This document shows positions 51,435 through 62,682 of a stretch of 64,000 nt of DNA, one piece after another; positions within the stretch are counted from its first letter, which is position 1, and the number at the start of each line of letters is the position of its first letter. The notes beneath the pieces are model-generated. The model saw only the letters and a list, made by a program, of their open reading frames with translations, ran no database searches and had not been told where the DNA came from. The stretch covers positions 377,409 to 441,408 of the forward strand of contig CAJNDS010002239.1 of the NCBI GenBank assembly GCA_905221605.1. Reading direction: 5' to 3'. The position numbers and the translations under genes were made by a program. The DNA is from Symbiodinium natans. Lineage: Eukaryota; Sar; Dinophyceae; Suessiales; Symbiodiniaceae.

Positions 51435-52309
51435 CTTTCAAGAGGGAAGCTTCGCATGTCAATCGAGCTCAGTGGCCCAAAAAAGACGAATGATCGGCCC
51501 GGTTTCTTTCGCTTTCTTTGGTAAGTTTCGCTCTAACCCTCTTTCCGTTTGCCAGTCTTCCTCATGAGAACTTGTTTTTCGTGCATCGCAACGGGCCCTT
51601 CCAACCGACCTGGGAGCCCTGGGAGCCCTTGTGACACTTGCTGTAGAAGCATGCTCTCCATTCACGGTGGGAACTGCAAACACGTCCTTTAATGTCTAAG
51701 CCATATCGCTCATCTATATATAGAGATATACACATACATACACATACATGCAACGACCACATGTTGAGTCCAGCAAGCTTCGTGCAATCCCGTTTCGTTC
51801 GATGTCCGATGAGCAATACATTCACGGGCACGCATTTTTAGCATGGCTGCTTGAAAGCACAGTTGGCAAGATTCTTGGGCCCCGGAAGAAGCGGCTTGTA
51901 ATTTCTTAGGGCTGGTCGCCTTGTGCCGCTGACTTCGGGACCCTGTTGGACTTCGCTATGGGTTCGCCCAGATCCCACCACTGCTCAATTTACATTGGCC
52001 AGACACCCAAGGAACGGCAACAACGGCGACGACTCAGATGATATCAGTGAGTCGCCAAACTAGACATCCCACTTAGCTTGCAGAAGGGACAGTAGACGAA
52101 GGTCACCCTGTCCAATGCAAAGCCTTACATGCCGCAAGGCCTGCCCAAAGGCACTTAGGATTCTCGTTTTGGGGGACCTTTGCCTGTTTCAATGTCAATA
52201 GGTATGGAGTGCCGTCGGAAGCCACCGGGGAGTCGGGGCATCGGCTTTTGTGTCTGAGCCTTCGACGATGTCGCGGCTGTGACATGGGGGTTTAAGTCTT
52301 GACAAGGCT
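51435..52309. other. No supported gene
   Basis: Includes a short TATAGAGATATACACATACATA microsatellite near 51715-51750 and weak minus-strand frames. Confidence 0.5.
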
Positions 52310-52545
52310 GTGCGGGTTCAGTTGATAGGGATTTATAGGGGGGCTGAGAGCGTCAGGCCAGGGGTTTTTAGGGGGGCTTATAGGGGTGTAGGGTTCAGGG
52401 CTAGGGGTTAAAGGAGCTTGGGGCTTATGGGGGTTTAGAGGGGCTTATGGGGGTCTACGGTTTTGGGGCTTTGACTTGGGGCTTTCGGATCGATGGTTTT
52501 CGGAGCGTTTCGGGCTTTAAGGATTTGATTGCTTGGGGGGTTAAC
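52310..52545. repeat. G-rich degenerate telomere-like tract
   Basis: Irregular GGGGCTTATAGGGG, GGGGTTTAGAGG and TTAGGGGGG segments for about 230 bases, without a fixed period. Confidence 0.7.
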
Positions 52546-52560
52546 ATTCAACCCTACATT

Positions 52561-52645
52561 TGGGATGTTCTAACAGTCCTGAATAGGTATTATCGTACCT
52601 CCTGATATCGTCTCTATTCAGGACCGTTAGTATAAGTGAGAACCC
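52561..52645. mobile_element. Small inverted-repeat element, family C copy 3
   Basis: TGGGATGTTCTAACAGTCCTG faces CAGGACCGTTAGTATAAG... with inner GAATAGGTATTATCGTAC / GATATCGTCTCTATTC. It keeps the AGTCCT/AGGAC(T/C) inner arms of the family but has a shorter outer end. Confidence 0.65.
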
Positions 52646-53439
52646 TAAACCCTGAACCCAGGCCATGGTGGCCACGTCGTTTCCGCCATACAAGTCGAGT
52701 AGGTCCCTAGACAATTGGGGATGGTGTTCCGGCATCCTGTCTTGAATACCTATCTTCTATCTTAGTATTAGTAGTAGAGTAGGTAAACTTTTTGGGGCAT
52801 GAGAACCCCTACACAGCTCCAAAAGGTCAACCTTTAGTTCCCTTAGGATACCGGACAGCTATGAGCCATAGGTCACGTTTCTTCAGAGCGGCAAGGGGGC
52901 CAGACCGACCACGACTCCAGAGTCGCCCAGTTTAGTGCCCATGGAATTTCCTAGGAAGGCCCCTTGGGATATGTGAAAATTTTGCCTTCTTGGGGTTTAA
53001 GAGGATCATGGTCAGGAATACTTTTTTAGAGGGTCTTAGGGGCCATCTTAGTTTCGGCAAGTTTGGGAGGTATTTGTACAGGCTACCTCGGAGGCCAAAA
53101 AGCATGCAACCTTGTTGCAGCCCGCGAGAGCCGCTTCTCTGCTGTTTTACAACGCCTAAGTCCGGCGCTCTGCAATGCCTCGAAGCCCAAACCTTAAACT
53201 GCACGGCGCATGGCCCGTGCGAAGCCAAGGTAGCTTCGAATAAGGTCTCGTTGATCTCCAAAATGATGTTTATGTTTATTTGTTTTGTTGATGGGGGGGG
53301 GGGGGGCTCTTCGGAGTTTCTGTAGGAACTCGTGCGGGTTTGCATGTGGAATGAATGCTGAAATGCCCAACCCGTAGAAAGTGCAAAAGAGCAAAGACGC
53401 TGTAAATACGAGCGTTTTGGGCACGGTCGCAAAAGGAAA
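52646..53439. other. No supported gene; G run at 53294-53305
   Basis: The 185-codon minus frame 52932-53489 and the 111-codon plus frame 52990-53325 overlap and show no domain. Confidence 0.45.
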
Positions 53440-53545
53440 TAACGCTTGTGAAAATGCCCAGAGGCCCAGAGGGTCCCTGAAGTGTCCAACCCCAGAGTAG
53501 GACGGGATTCTGGAGGGTAGGCGGGATGCTCGAAGTAAAACAGTC
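53440..53545. repeat. Repeat F copy 2
   Basis: GTCCCTGAAGTGTCCAACCC, CAGAGTAGGACG and AGGGTAGGCGGGATG(C)TCG match the right end of 6760-7090. Confidence 0.6.
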
Positions 53546-54030
53546 TTAAAGTACCACAGTGAGGCTATCGCAAAATACAAACACCAATAAAGCCCCTTGT
53601 CTTGTGATTCTCGAGACCGGGACCCTTGCGAGTGCACCTTTCAGTGTTTTTGAACACAGTAAGATTGAAGAATGCTTCGTCCACGGCAGCTGGATATTCA
53701 CCAGTGGAAAACCTCAGGAGTATACAACGCTTCGCACGTTTTGCATGTATGTTTTTGTTGCTATTTTCGCGTTTTGTGCGTTCTTCGGGTTCAGCTCGGC
53801 GCCCCGCTAACCGAGACCCACGAAAAGCGTCCTTAGAAGCCCCACCACCCTCCCTCCCTCCCTCCCTGCAGGATTTTAGGGGAAACGCCACGGCGTGCGA
53901 CAGGTCATGGGTCAACTAGATCCTGCACACTTGGGGCCCTCGATAGATTCGGGAGCCAAAGTTTTTCAGGCACCACCCGCGATTAGGACCTGGTTTTGGG
54001 GGGTGCTAGGGGTTAGGATTTCGGCAGGCG
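53546..54030. other. No supported gene
   Basis: Two plus and one minus frame overlap at 53559-53919, without recognisable content. Confidence 0.5.
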
Positions 54031-54112
54031 ACAGTATAAGTCCCTAATGGGGATTATTGTACGCTATTATCATCCTTACTAAGGACTAGTATGAGGGAAT
54101 GAGACTGTCCAT
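54031..54112. mobile_element. Small inverted-repeat element, family C copy 4
   Basis: ACAGTATAAGTCCCTAATGG / CTTACTAAGGACTAGTATG inverted arms with a GGGATTATTGTACG centre match the inner part of the other copies. Confidence 0.6.
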
Positions 54113-55505
54113 TCATGTACGCCTCAAGCCAGCGCCTTCCAGTCCCTTCCGCCTGCCTCTTCAATACCATGGCTGACATTTGGGTACATCCAAGGCGGCT
54201 CGACAGGGTTCTGGCTCTGCTTCTAGAAGCCTAAACCTTGAATTGATTGGACAGGATCAGGCTTCAAATTTTTGTCATTGGGGCTTTCGGTTTGGCACTT
54301 TCGAGCACCAGGATTCCGGAGTTTTGGGGGAGTGAACCTGAATTTCAGACTTTGGTCTGGTGATGTGGTGCTAGGTTTTTGCCGTGCCCATACTACGAAC
54401 TCTTGAATGGGCCTGCCCGCATTCCATTTTTCTTGAGCCTTCTTCATCTCTTCAAATGACCATGTCGTTTTCAATGCGAAAATGCAAAGGTGGCTGGGCG
54501 AGTGTGCAGTGATTGCTCTGCCTTGCTTTGCAGTTAGAAGGGATATGTCAAGTCTCACTAGCTCCTGCGCACCTGCTGTGTTGCCGGGAAAGTGTTCGGG
54601 GTGCGATACTCCATCGCTCGAAGCGCGCACTCATGTTGCAGCATCCTTTTTGGCATTTCGCGTTGTGCAGTTGTCTTAAGTCTTGGCCTTGTGACTCGGC
54701 GTTTTCCTGTCCTTGAATTTGCTGAACAAAGGCCTTGCACGTCCGTCTAGAAGCGCCTGAATCTTGTTGGACCCAACGAATCCAAACCTGCAAACCTTGC
54801 TCCCCCTGAGCCTCAAATCGCCCTTGCTGGAGGCACGGAGGTCTACAGGAGATGATCCTGAAAGAAAGGCGTCCAGAAGCACTTGAGGGTAAAACACGCT
54901 CTGAGAGCTAAGCACGCAAGACTTGTCAAGTACTTGAGATTGCCGCCTCATGCTATATACAGTCGCTCTCCACAACTCCAAGTGGCGAAAATGAGACTGT
55001 TGAGTATTCCAGCCCAAGCCTTGGGGCCAATTCTCTCGACAGTCCGATTTGTCTAGTTCACGAAGGCTGTACAAGAATTTATTCTTGTCTTTGCGCCCCG
55101 ATCTGGATGGTATGCTGATCAGAAGAATTGGAGGCGAAGACTTTCCAATCGGTTGTGACTAGTGTTGTCGTGCTTGTTCTCGCAGCACCGCCATCGGCAC
55201 CGTGCAGATCGCGAGCATTCATTTGCACGACATGAGCACTTGAGGGTGTGTAGGGTTGAGGTTGTTGAGGCTCAGGGTCTCAACTTCGCGCCTTCTAAGA
55301 CTGAGACGCACGTCGCTAGGGCGCAGATACTTGCAGGAAGTGGACAGCCAAAGCCATCCAGCAGCGGCACAGTTTACAAAAGGATGCGAAGGAGCTGAAG
55401 ATTGTGGAGGCGGGGGGTTTCAGTGGGAGGGTGTGGTGTTGGCTTGCATCTGAGCCGACGCGTGGAGAGGAAGATGGAGAACGGGCTTGGCTGCCAAAGC
55501 CCCAT
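54113..55505. other. No firm gene; weak C2-like string at 55162-55398
   Basis: A plus frame there reads LRVCRVEVVEAQGLNFAPS and KTETHVARAQI, resembling the first strands of a C2 domain (VxVxEAxGL). Calcium-binding aspartates and the rest of the fold are not visible. Elsewhere only minus-strand frames of no clear content. Confidence 0.3.
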
Positions 55506-55606
55506 GGGCGGTTGTCAAAATTATGGTACCTGTTTGGATCCCTGTCATAATACGGCACCGAATATTCAGGGTACCCCAAAAAGGATCATAATTTAGACAG
55601 CCACCC
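55506..55606. mobile_element. Small inverted-repeat element, family G
   Basis: GGGCGGTTGTCAAAATTATG faces CATAATTTAGACAGCCACCC (17 of 20 bases), extended inward by GGTACC / GGTACC. Total 101 bp. Only one copy was seen in the window. Confidence 0.65.
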
Positions 55607-56425
55607 ACATATATTCGCAACCCCTGCAAGTCAACATGTTTCTGCGGCGCTAAACCCCACTGTGGAGCTGCGACCCATCTTGAACTGGAGGCGCCAGCAC
55701 GCACAAATGCCTCGACAGGCGCGATGGCCAGGATTGACTTCAGTAATGGGTTATAGCTTAGAGTTATTCATGGCTTGCGATTTTGGTGGGAAATTCGAGT
55801 TTATGCTGAAGTACTTGTAGTATAGTGTCAGGGGTCGGAACGCCAGTGTCTTGGTTAAATGTAGAGTCAGGCTTCACAAGTTTTAACCCAGAGCGGTTTA
55901 TTGAGCAGCATTGCCCTGTTTTCCTAAACCATCCCAGGACGTAGTCAGGATACACAGGCGCTTGTCAGTGAGGGGCACAGAGAGGTGATTTGAGCCACGC
56001 TAGGGTGCTGTCGAGGCTCCTCCAAGCCAGCAGTTGAGACCGCTTCTTTGCTAAAGTCAGAGGCCCAGGAACTGTGTCAGACTCTGTCAGATGCATAGTC
56101 CGTTTGATGCCGGGGGATGGGTGGAAGTAGACGCGAAGCGTGTCTGCAAGACTGCTATGGGCCTGGAACAGATGAGCCAAGCGTCGGATGATCGAGTGAC
56201 GCGCACATCCTGCATGCAAGCGGGGATCCTAAACAACCTTGAGTTTCGGTTGCTGTTGATCCTTCTTTGGCTTGTTTTTGATTCATCCCTCACTGCGGAA
56301 GTGGGCTGTTGCTGGGGGTTCACGGTTGTCACAGGCGCTGAAGAGCCTGCCGAGGTCGCAAAACGGCTGCCTGCTGCCGACCAACGTCTCGTGCGGGCCA
56401 ACAGCTGCTTGTCTTGCTTGACACC
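55607..56425. other. No firm gene; weak plus frame
   Basis: The 128-codon frame 56091-56477 contains NNLEFRLLLILLWLVFD, a hydrophobic segment, and EEPAEVAKRLPAADQRLVRA. It could be an exon but has no recognised domain. Confidence 0.3.
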
Positions 56426-56596
56426 ATGTGTACCGTGTCGGCCGAGAAAATCTCAGCGAGGCTTGCAGCAGCCATGAGTCACAAACAGCTTGCATACAGT
56501 CCCGAAGAGCAAAAGCCCTCCTCCTCCCCACCAAAAAAAGAAACTGCCGGTCTTTTCGATGGTTTTGCCCTCTTGAAGATTGATGATGAAATTTGA
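56426..56596 (+). CDS. Candidate terminal exon or small ORF
   Basis: From ATG 56426 the frame reads MCTVSAEKISARLAAAMSHK, QLAYSPEEQKPSSSPPKKE and TAGLFDGFALLKIDDEI, then TGA and AATAAAA. The charged linker followed by a short hydrophobic/acidic end looks like a natural C-terminus. The upstream part of the frame is open too. No family is recognised. Confidence 0.35.
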   Translation: MCTVSAEKISARLAAAMSHKQLAYSPEEQKPSSSPPKKETAGLFDGFALLKIDDEI

Positions 56597-57427
56597 AATA
56601 AAACGCGAGAGGGAGACACGAGGGCAAGAAACCCGAAGAAGCTGAGCACGCGTTCTGAGGCTTTGACATCTCTTAAAGCCCACCGCCCTAAACATGCCCC
56701 AACTATTCTCGACTGTCTTCGATACTTTCAGCATGTGCGAAGTTGGTGCACGAGGCATACTACACAGGCTGTGGCCGCTATCCTCGTTGAAAAACCTCGG
56801 TGTGATGGCTGCTCAGCTGGCAAAGCCACATGCGGCCCAGGGCGACAACGCTGACATGTACAGCTTGTTGTCGAATCTTTCATGATGATCTTCCTAAGTC
56901 TAAACGGATTGCACAAGGAAGCACAAGCCACGCGACAGCGTGCATCAAACTTCATATTGGTAGCCATCACAATGTCCCTTCCTGTAAGAAGAGTCTGGCT
57001 GGCCTCTAGCAGCATTTGGTTTGGATGGGATTCTACAGATCGCACTCAATCGCACCACCGCGCGTGGCGAGGTGAATTCCAATGTGTCAAGTGAGTGTCT
57101 TCCCGCTGTTAGAAAAGACAACATTCCGGCAATCGTGGAGCTACATGGAGTGTAACGCAGTTTTGAGCTTTAGTTTTTTGTACTTGAGCCGAGGGAAGGC
57201 CAATTCGATTCAGGCAGCATGATATCGCTCCTTTCTGGCCATTGAACACCCGAACTCCTCTCGCCCAAACTCTCTAAATTAAAACCCAAGCATCTTCATC
57301 TCAACTCCAAACCCTAAGACATCCTAAGACGCCATTCCTTGGAAGCGATGCCAGGCGTGCGTGTGCACAGGAAGTGAGCTCAGGTTTACGGGTTCAGTTC
57401 TTTCGGGCCTTTCCGCTTTTTCTCAAA
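56597..57427. other. Weak plus frame at 56740-56885
   Basis: The frame GILHRLWPLSSLKNLGVMAA then QLAKPHAAQGDNADMYSLL ends with TGA at 56883 and is coding-like. A second frame overlaps it. No domain recognised. Confidence 0.3.
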
Positions 57428-57700
57428 TTATTCGGGCTTAGCACGTGCACTCAAATGCACCTTCTTGGAGCGCAGCTGGAACCGTGTTTGGCGCTTAACT
57501 TGACGTGGCACTTTAAGAGTGCTCGGTTCCGAAAGCGAAGGATCTAGATACCTAGAGAATGTCGCGTAGACTGTGGGGGGTTTGATGCAGTTCATGAGCT
57601 CAGCTTCAAGAACGGTACCTATGTTAGCCTGAGTGCGTGGAGCAATTTGAAGCTCTGGACATGAAAAGACTGCGCGCCAAACAGCACTCCAAGCAATCAA
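57428..57700 (-). CDS. Candidate minus-strand terminal exon
   Basis: The 90-codon minus frame contains ELQIAPRTQANIGTVLEAEL, MNCIKPPTVYATFSRYLDP and RQVKRQTRFQLRSKKVHLSA before TAA. Its basic tail and lack of repeats make it one of the better minus-strand candidates. Another minus frame 58398-57877 (with RKLSFVIKLVETSGADG) lies upstream and might belong to the same gene. No family is assigned. Confidence 0.33.
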   Translation of the reverse strand: MIAWSAVWRAVFSCPELQIAPRTQANIGTVLEAELMNCIKPPTVYATFSRYLDPSLSEPSTLKVPRQVKRQTRFQLRSKKVHLSARAKPE

Positions 57701-59565
57701 TCTGAAACAATATCACCCGGAGCACTGGGGCACTTTCTAGAAGGTGTCGTCATATGACAGCAATATGCACATCGAGGCTGCTTCCTTTCTTTCTGGGGCT
57801 CCCACAATAGCAAGAACACAGTCGACGAAGCTCCGTGAACATGGCTGTTTTGCATGCCAAACGGGCTGTTGCACGGCTAAGCGGACCTGTGGCCCTGATG
57901 CATGAGCCTCCTCTTCTGACCTGAGATAACTTTAGGATCTTTAAGACCAGAAAGACTGCAATGGGGGTCGGACAGCCTCTCGGGGCAGCCATGGCTTCGT
58001 TGAGTTTTATCTTTGTTTTTCGACTGAGATTCTACATAGGTGTTTGCCTTTGATAAATATACTTCCTTATGCAGTGGGCCGTCGGCGCGGTGTAGCTGCT
58101 TGGAGGCGAGGGTATATAAGGGAGTGAAGCCCGCAGGGGACAAAGGTGAACAGTGTTGCCCCATACCGTCCGCACCAGAAGTTTCCACAAGCTTGATAAC
58201 AAAGCTGAGCTTCCTCGGCACACCCTCAGATGACAGTTGAAGCTGACGTGAATGGCTCCCATCCCAATGTCTAGTACCTATGCATGTTTGCCCAGCACCT
58301 GCATCAGCCCCCCCGCGGCAGAGATAGCAGAATGACCAAGGCCCCCACCCCTGCACAATGCCCGCACCACAGCCAAAACTGCTCCCAACATCATGCACCC
58401 TTCATCCGCTTAGGGTTGAAAGTTTAGGGTGTAGGGCAAAGCGCCTAGATTCAAACGGATAACCACATGGAAGTAAGCACTGAATTTAAGACCCTCCAGC
58501 CATGGGTCAAGCACCTGTGGCCGGCGAGGCAAGCGAGAGCCAGGCGCTTTTCCTCCAGTAGTCTTGCTTATCCTTATAAGTCAGTTGCGACTAGGCTTCA
58601 GGCTTTTTAAGGCTTCGGGGAAAGAAGCTCGATTGGGCAAACTTGTCCTTAGGGTTAGTTGTGGAATCAGGGTTCTTTTCGGGGTTCAGCTTGAAAGGGT
58701 AAGCGTGTCCTTAGGGTTGAGGACGGGAAAATGGACTAAGACGTTGAAAGTTGGGCTTAGCGATGGAGAACGCGCTGTGCAGGCCGCAATACGTTGAAAA
58801 CACAGAAATCGCAACCAGCATGTTAGTGGCTGTCCTGCGCAAGCTCCACTGAGCACGAAGCTCACACCCCCAACCCCCTCCTGTTGTTTAAACCGAATTT
58901 AAAGCCACCGTGTCAGGCAGCATCCAAAGAGAGCTGGCCGACCTTGCTTTCCTTCTCCTGCCAACCCAAGGCCGGAGCTACCCATGACCAAGGCCTAAAC
59001 TCAAAGGTTCCGAATCCCCAGACTCAAGAACCGCGCCCAAGAGATCCAAAGCCCGCAGCCCCAACCCCAACACAAACTTTAACCCCTCATCTCCCGCCCA
59101 ACCTTTTTTCGGGGTTCGGGGCCCGCCGTTTGATTCCTTGAGCAGGGGAGGCAGCAAACTTTACACAGTGGTTGCAGCCTCATATTTATCGACGCGGGTC
59201 GGGCAAGGCGTTGTTTGTTGGTCGAGACCTTTCCCCTTCCTTCAGAGCCAACACCGTAGGTGTGCCAGTGTATGCATGAGGCTGTGCCTGGAATCCTTCT
59301 CGGCCTCCAACAACAGTCAGAGCAGATCTTGTGCTGAAACCGAAAGCTTCAAGTTGCGCAGCCAAAATGCCAGTTATGGCCTCAACCCCCAAATCTCGGA
59401 ATCCTTAATTCCATTTAAGTAATTCCACCCCAACCGGACAGCGATGTGTGCAAGGGCTTCACTTGCTCCAGCCAGCCGTCGTCCTGCAGCTGCCGCGAGT
59501 CGGTCGGCTACCCAGAGCTCACTGCACCGAAACATCCAAGCTAGCCCATAAACCGATAAAGCACA
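57701..59565. other. No firm gene
   Basis: Minus frames at 57750-58398 are mildly coding-like. From 58400 to 59565 only degenerate GGGTT(T/C)AGGG-like motifs and short frames are seen. Confidence 0.4.
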
Positions 59566-59721
59566 AACCGAACCCCAAGGTCCCTGAGAACCAACCCGGT
59601 GGAATGCCAGGATGGGCAAAAACAGGATGCTTTAGAGGTCCTAAGCCCAAAAGGGCTTAGGACCTCTAAAGCATCCCCCGCATTCCACAGGGTTGGAACT
59701 CAGGGGCCTTGGGGTTCGGGT
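59566..59721. repeat. Long hairpin, ~70-80-base arms
   Basis: The centre is perfect: GGATGCTTTAGAGGTCCTAA then GCCC, four bases, GGGC then TTAGGACCTCTAAAGCATCC. Further out TGGAATGC / GCATTCCA, CCAACCC / GGGTTGG, CCCTGAG / CTCAGGG and CGAACCCCAAGG / CCTTGGGGTTCG still pair, with an extra segment of about 16 bases in the left arm. This reads as a segmental inverted duplication or fold-back element. Confidence 0.9.
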
Positions 59722-60207
59722 TCCTGCAGCTCTGACCTCGAAGGCGGCTTGTTTGTTTGGGTCTGTTGGTCTGGGGATTAAGGCTACAGTCTTTAAGGTT
59801 TTGGGCAGCCCGCAGGTGTTGGCTTTGAAGCCCCAGAAGATTCAACACGAACTATACCGGGACGCATATCAAGGGCATTTGTCCGGCTTCGGGAGGTGCA
59901 TAGATCGGTTTACTGTCGTGTTTGGAATCCTCTCCAGCCAGTATGCAGTCGGCCACGCCTGCTTTAAAGGGGGCACGGCAATCCTTCTTGTTCCAATTAG
60001 TACTTTGACACGGCGCACACGAAGAGATTGCGCTCGCAGAGGAGAGGCCTTGTTTGCTTCGGACACTGATCAGTACGGTCAGTCACCATGTTCGGTGAGA
60101 GGGGTTGTGCGCACTTCACGCGCATCTCGATCTTCCTCTAATAGCCCTTCCGCTCACGGGCTTCGTGAATTGCCGGTATTGCTGTCCTAGAGATATTAAC
60201 TCACTCA

Positions 60208-60396
60208 GAACACCGGTGTGATTCGAATGAGGGCTCAGGCGACGGCGCGTGGGTGTCCTCTCAAGTCATGGCCCGGCTCGATGTCAATCTCATGGCTGAA
60301 GTCCTTTGGTCAGCTTGCGACCTGCACGCCGGGACAGCACCAGCTGCACAGCAAAGCTGGCCGACATGCGCTGCATACTATCAGCTTAAACGGTAG
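60208..60396 (+). CDS. Candidate exon, unknown protein (frame 1)
   Basis: Open after TCACTCAG and reading CDSNEGSGDGAWVSSQVMA, RLDVNLMAEVLWSACDLHAG and TAPAAQQSWPTCAAYYQLKR before TAG at 60394. The content strongly suggests coding. The next 230 bases look coding in another frame (60399 on), with no room for an ordinary intron between, so a frameshift, a sequence error or a different exon structure is likely. Confidence 0.38.
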   Translation, partial: EHRCDSNEGSGDGAWVSSQVMARLDVNLMAEVLWSACDLHAGTAPAAQQSWPTCAAYYQLKR

Positions 60397-60398
60397 CA

Positions 60399-60710
60399 AA
60401 CCGGCAATTGTGGTGCCGAGACAAACTTCTGGCCGAGTGCCTGCCTCTTGTCAAGTCCAGGATGGCTTCGCGGGCATATTTGGGACACTGCGGGCGCCTA
60501 AGCATCGCTTGGGACAGTCACTTGCTGGGGCGGCCTGGGGCTGCAAGTTTGGCTTGGAGGGCCTTCTGGGAAGTTTTTAGCACCCCCAAAGCCATGAAAG
60601 CCCTTCAAGATGGCACCGTTGACCAGGTTAGAGCTTCCTCAGGGTCTTTCGTAGGGAGTTCTTCCCTCCATGTATGGGCGTTTCCGTGTGGCAAGAGCCC
60701 AAAAACCTAG
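60399..60710 (+). CDS. Candidate exon, unknown protein (frame 2)
   Basis: The frame reads NRQLWCRDKLLAECLPLVK, SRMASRAYLGHCGRLSIAW, SLAWRAFWEVFSTPKAMKAL and QDGTVDQ, where GACCAG|GTTAGA offers a donor at 60628. Helical and Trp-rich; no family recognised. A third frame (60218-60580) is open across both pieces, so strand is likely plus but the frame is debatable. Confidence 0.36.
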   Translation, partial: NRQLWCRDKLLAECLPLVKSRMASRAYLGHCGRLSIAWDSHLLGRPGAASLAWRAFWEVFSTPKAMKALQDGTVDQVRASSGSFVGSSSLHVWAFPCGKSPKT

Positions 60711-62682
60711 CACCCAACCCGCAACTAAGTCCTGAAGTTGGAAGTTTTGGGATAGAAAGTTGGTTGAAAACCTCCTACCGGTCCTATCCACAAAAGGCAT
60801 GTCGCCAATCCGGCCAGTAGAAGACCATCAATAAAGATGGTTTGGGGGTTGCCCTCCCTGAGATAAAAGGCGGCTTCCGAGCGACAAAACTTCATCCATT
60901 CGTGTGGCACTTTGGGGTGCCCTTGACCCTGGAAAAATCTGCAGCATGACACACCAAATAAATCCACTCGAACCAGTAGCCTGAAACCAGAGAAGAGATG
61001 ACTGCTCCTTTTTTTTTCCGGCCTTTGTCCGCCACCAGGTCCAGGCCGTGGTCTTTCAACGCGGTGGACAAGGAGCCGATTGGGGTGTCATGAGGGTTTC
61101 AGCGGTTTGGGCCGTGGACCTGCCAAAGTGCAGCGGCTATTGAAATCTGATGGTTTGTGACTATCTTGGTTGGAAAGCAGAGGACACGTCCAGTGGTGAG
61201 GAGGAGACGGATTGCAGCTGCCCCACTTCGAAGAAGCCATTCCGGAATTTTTCCTGGGGTGGCCTCAGACGTAAACCTTCAGACATAAGAGCCTCCATTG
61301 GACATCTGGTGCCTTTGTTTATAAAATAATTCGTCCTTATCAAATTGGAAGTCCTTTGTAACCAATTATTATTAATATAATGCGTTCATAAATTCCCCAA
61401 TAAAATCTCGTTTACAAAGTTAGTTCGCATACTAGTTGGCGCGTTCGTTCAGTTGTGTCCGTGCGTTCACCTCATTCGCCTCTTTTTGTAATCCATTAAA
61501 ACACTCCTTTCATCCTTTTATGAATAGGATGTTGACAGCAATAATCCCAGAACAAGATCACCCACGGCATGAACTCCTTTGTTAACGTATCCCGGGCGTT
61601 CTCTCTTACTATTAGCCAGGAAATCTAGTAAGTTCTCTGTTCAGTTCACATGTCTGGGTCACCTGCCTTCTCGAATCCAGAGAATCCCGGTTGCTTCGGC
61701 ACGAGGCTTAGCGTTTAGCATCTAAGATCTGTCTGCGGACAGGAGGCAGGAGGGCACCCCCTTGCAAACCCTGACCATTGCTTAAGATTGCCAAAATATC
61801 CTGAGCATCTCATCTCTGAAGTATACGCTCTGGAACTCGCCGCCTGACAGTCGGGCCTTGGACGTGCCCCCCATCAATGCTCATAGGGGGGTTTACGAGA
61901 AGAAGGGACCCCCAGGCCCCAAAACCCCGAATCTCGGAAACCACCATACTGTCCCCACTTAGCCTGTGCCCGCGCGTGGCTGTCTGCCAAACAAACCCTT
62001 CACTCTGGCAGAGCCCGATAAAGGTCAGTGAAGGCTTGCACACGACGAAGAACCTGTGAGATTGGCTCGCTAGAGCCCGAAAGGTTTTTTATGCTTTCCC
62101 CCACCCTAAACCTGTATTCAAGTGCGAGTGGGAATCGCCAGAAACTCATAAAGCTCATTACCCAAGTGTCCATCGAGACTGAGGTCTTGAGTGGAAGCCT
62201 CCGGTAATGGGTGCTGACGGCTCCCGCTACACTGGGCAGTGGCCTGCGTCTCAAGTGCGCAGACCAAAGGGGGCTTTGGTTCACAGTCTTCACTTTGGGG
62301 GGCAGCCCCAAGAGCTTACATGCTGAGTTTTGGTTCAGAGGCCCTGGGTGCACTCTCAGCATGAGTCCATCTGTCTGCGCGCACACGCTTCCACGATGCG
62401 CCGAGGGCAGCTCTCCATGCAGTGCTCTTTAATTGGCAGGGCCTCCTTGTCTGTTTCCTTTTCGGAATTTCGATTCGTGAATCGCTATAAACATCGTGAC
62501 ATCGAGAATAATGGCATTGGTCATGGCTCGAACCCATCTCAGTTCATCCGCGAGTAGGCAAAGGCCTGTCATTGGCCGCCCTTGCCGGAAATGAGCTGAG
62601 GAAGGGTAGCCACTGGCATGGAGAGGGGCAGCGCTGGACTCAGCGCTGTTTGTGGGGGCTGTTCCACCTCGCCGGATAGCAA
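60711..62682. other. No firm gene
   Basis: A minus frame 60967-60725 has EWMKFCRSEAAFYLREGN and TIFIDGLLLAGL, faintly like a polymerase FIDDLLLAG box but with DG for DD, so not called. 61320-61660 is AT-richer and featureless. Plus frames at 62211-62557 are mildly coding-like. Confidence 0.35.

Noticed and set aside
60725-60967. Minus-strand FIDGLLLAG as a reverse-transcriptase YxDD box
   Set aside because: The second catalytic Asp is Gly, and no other polymerase motif is in frame.
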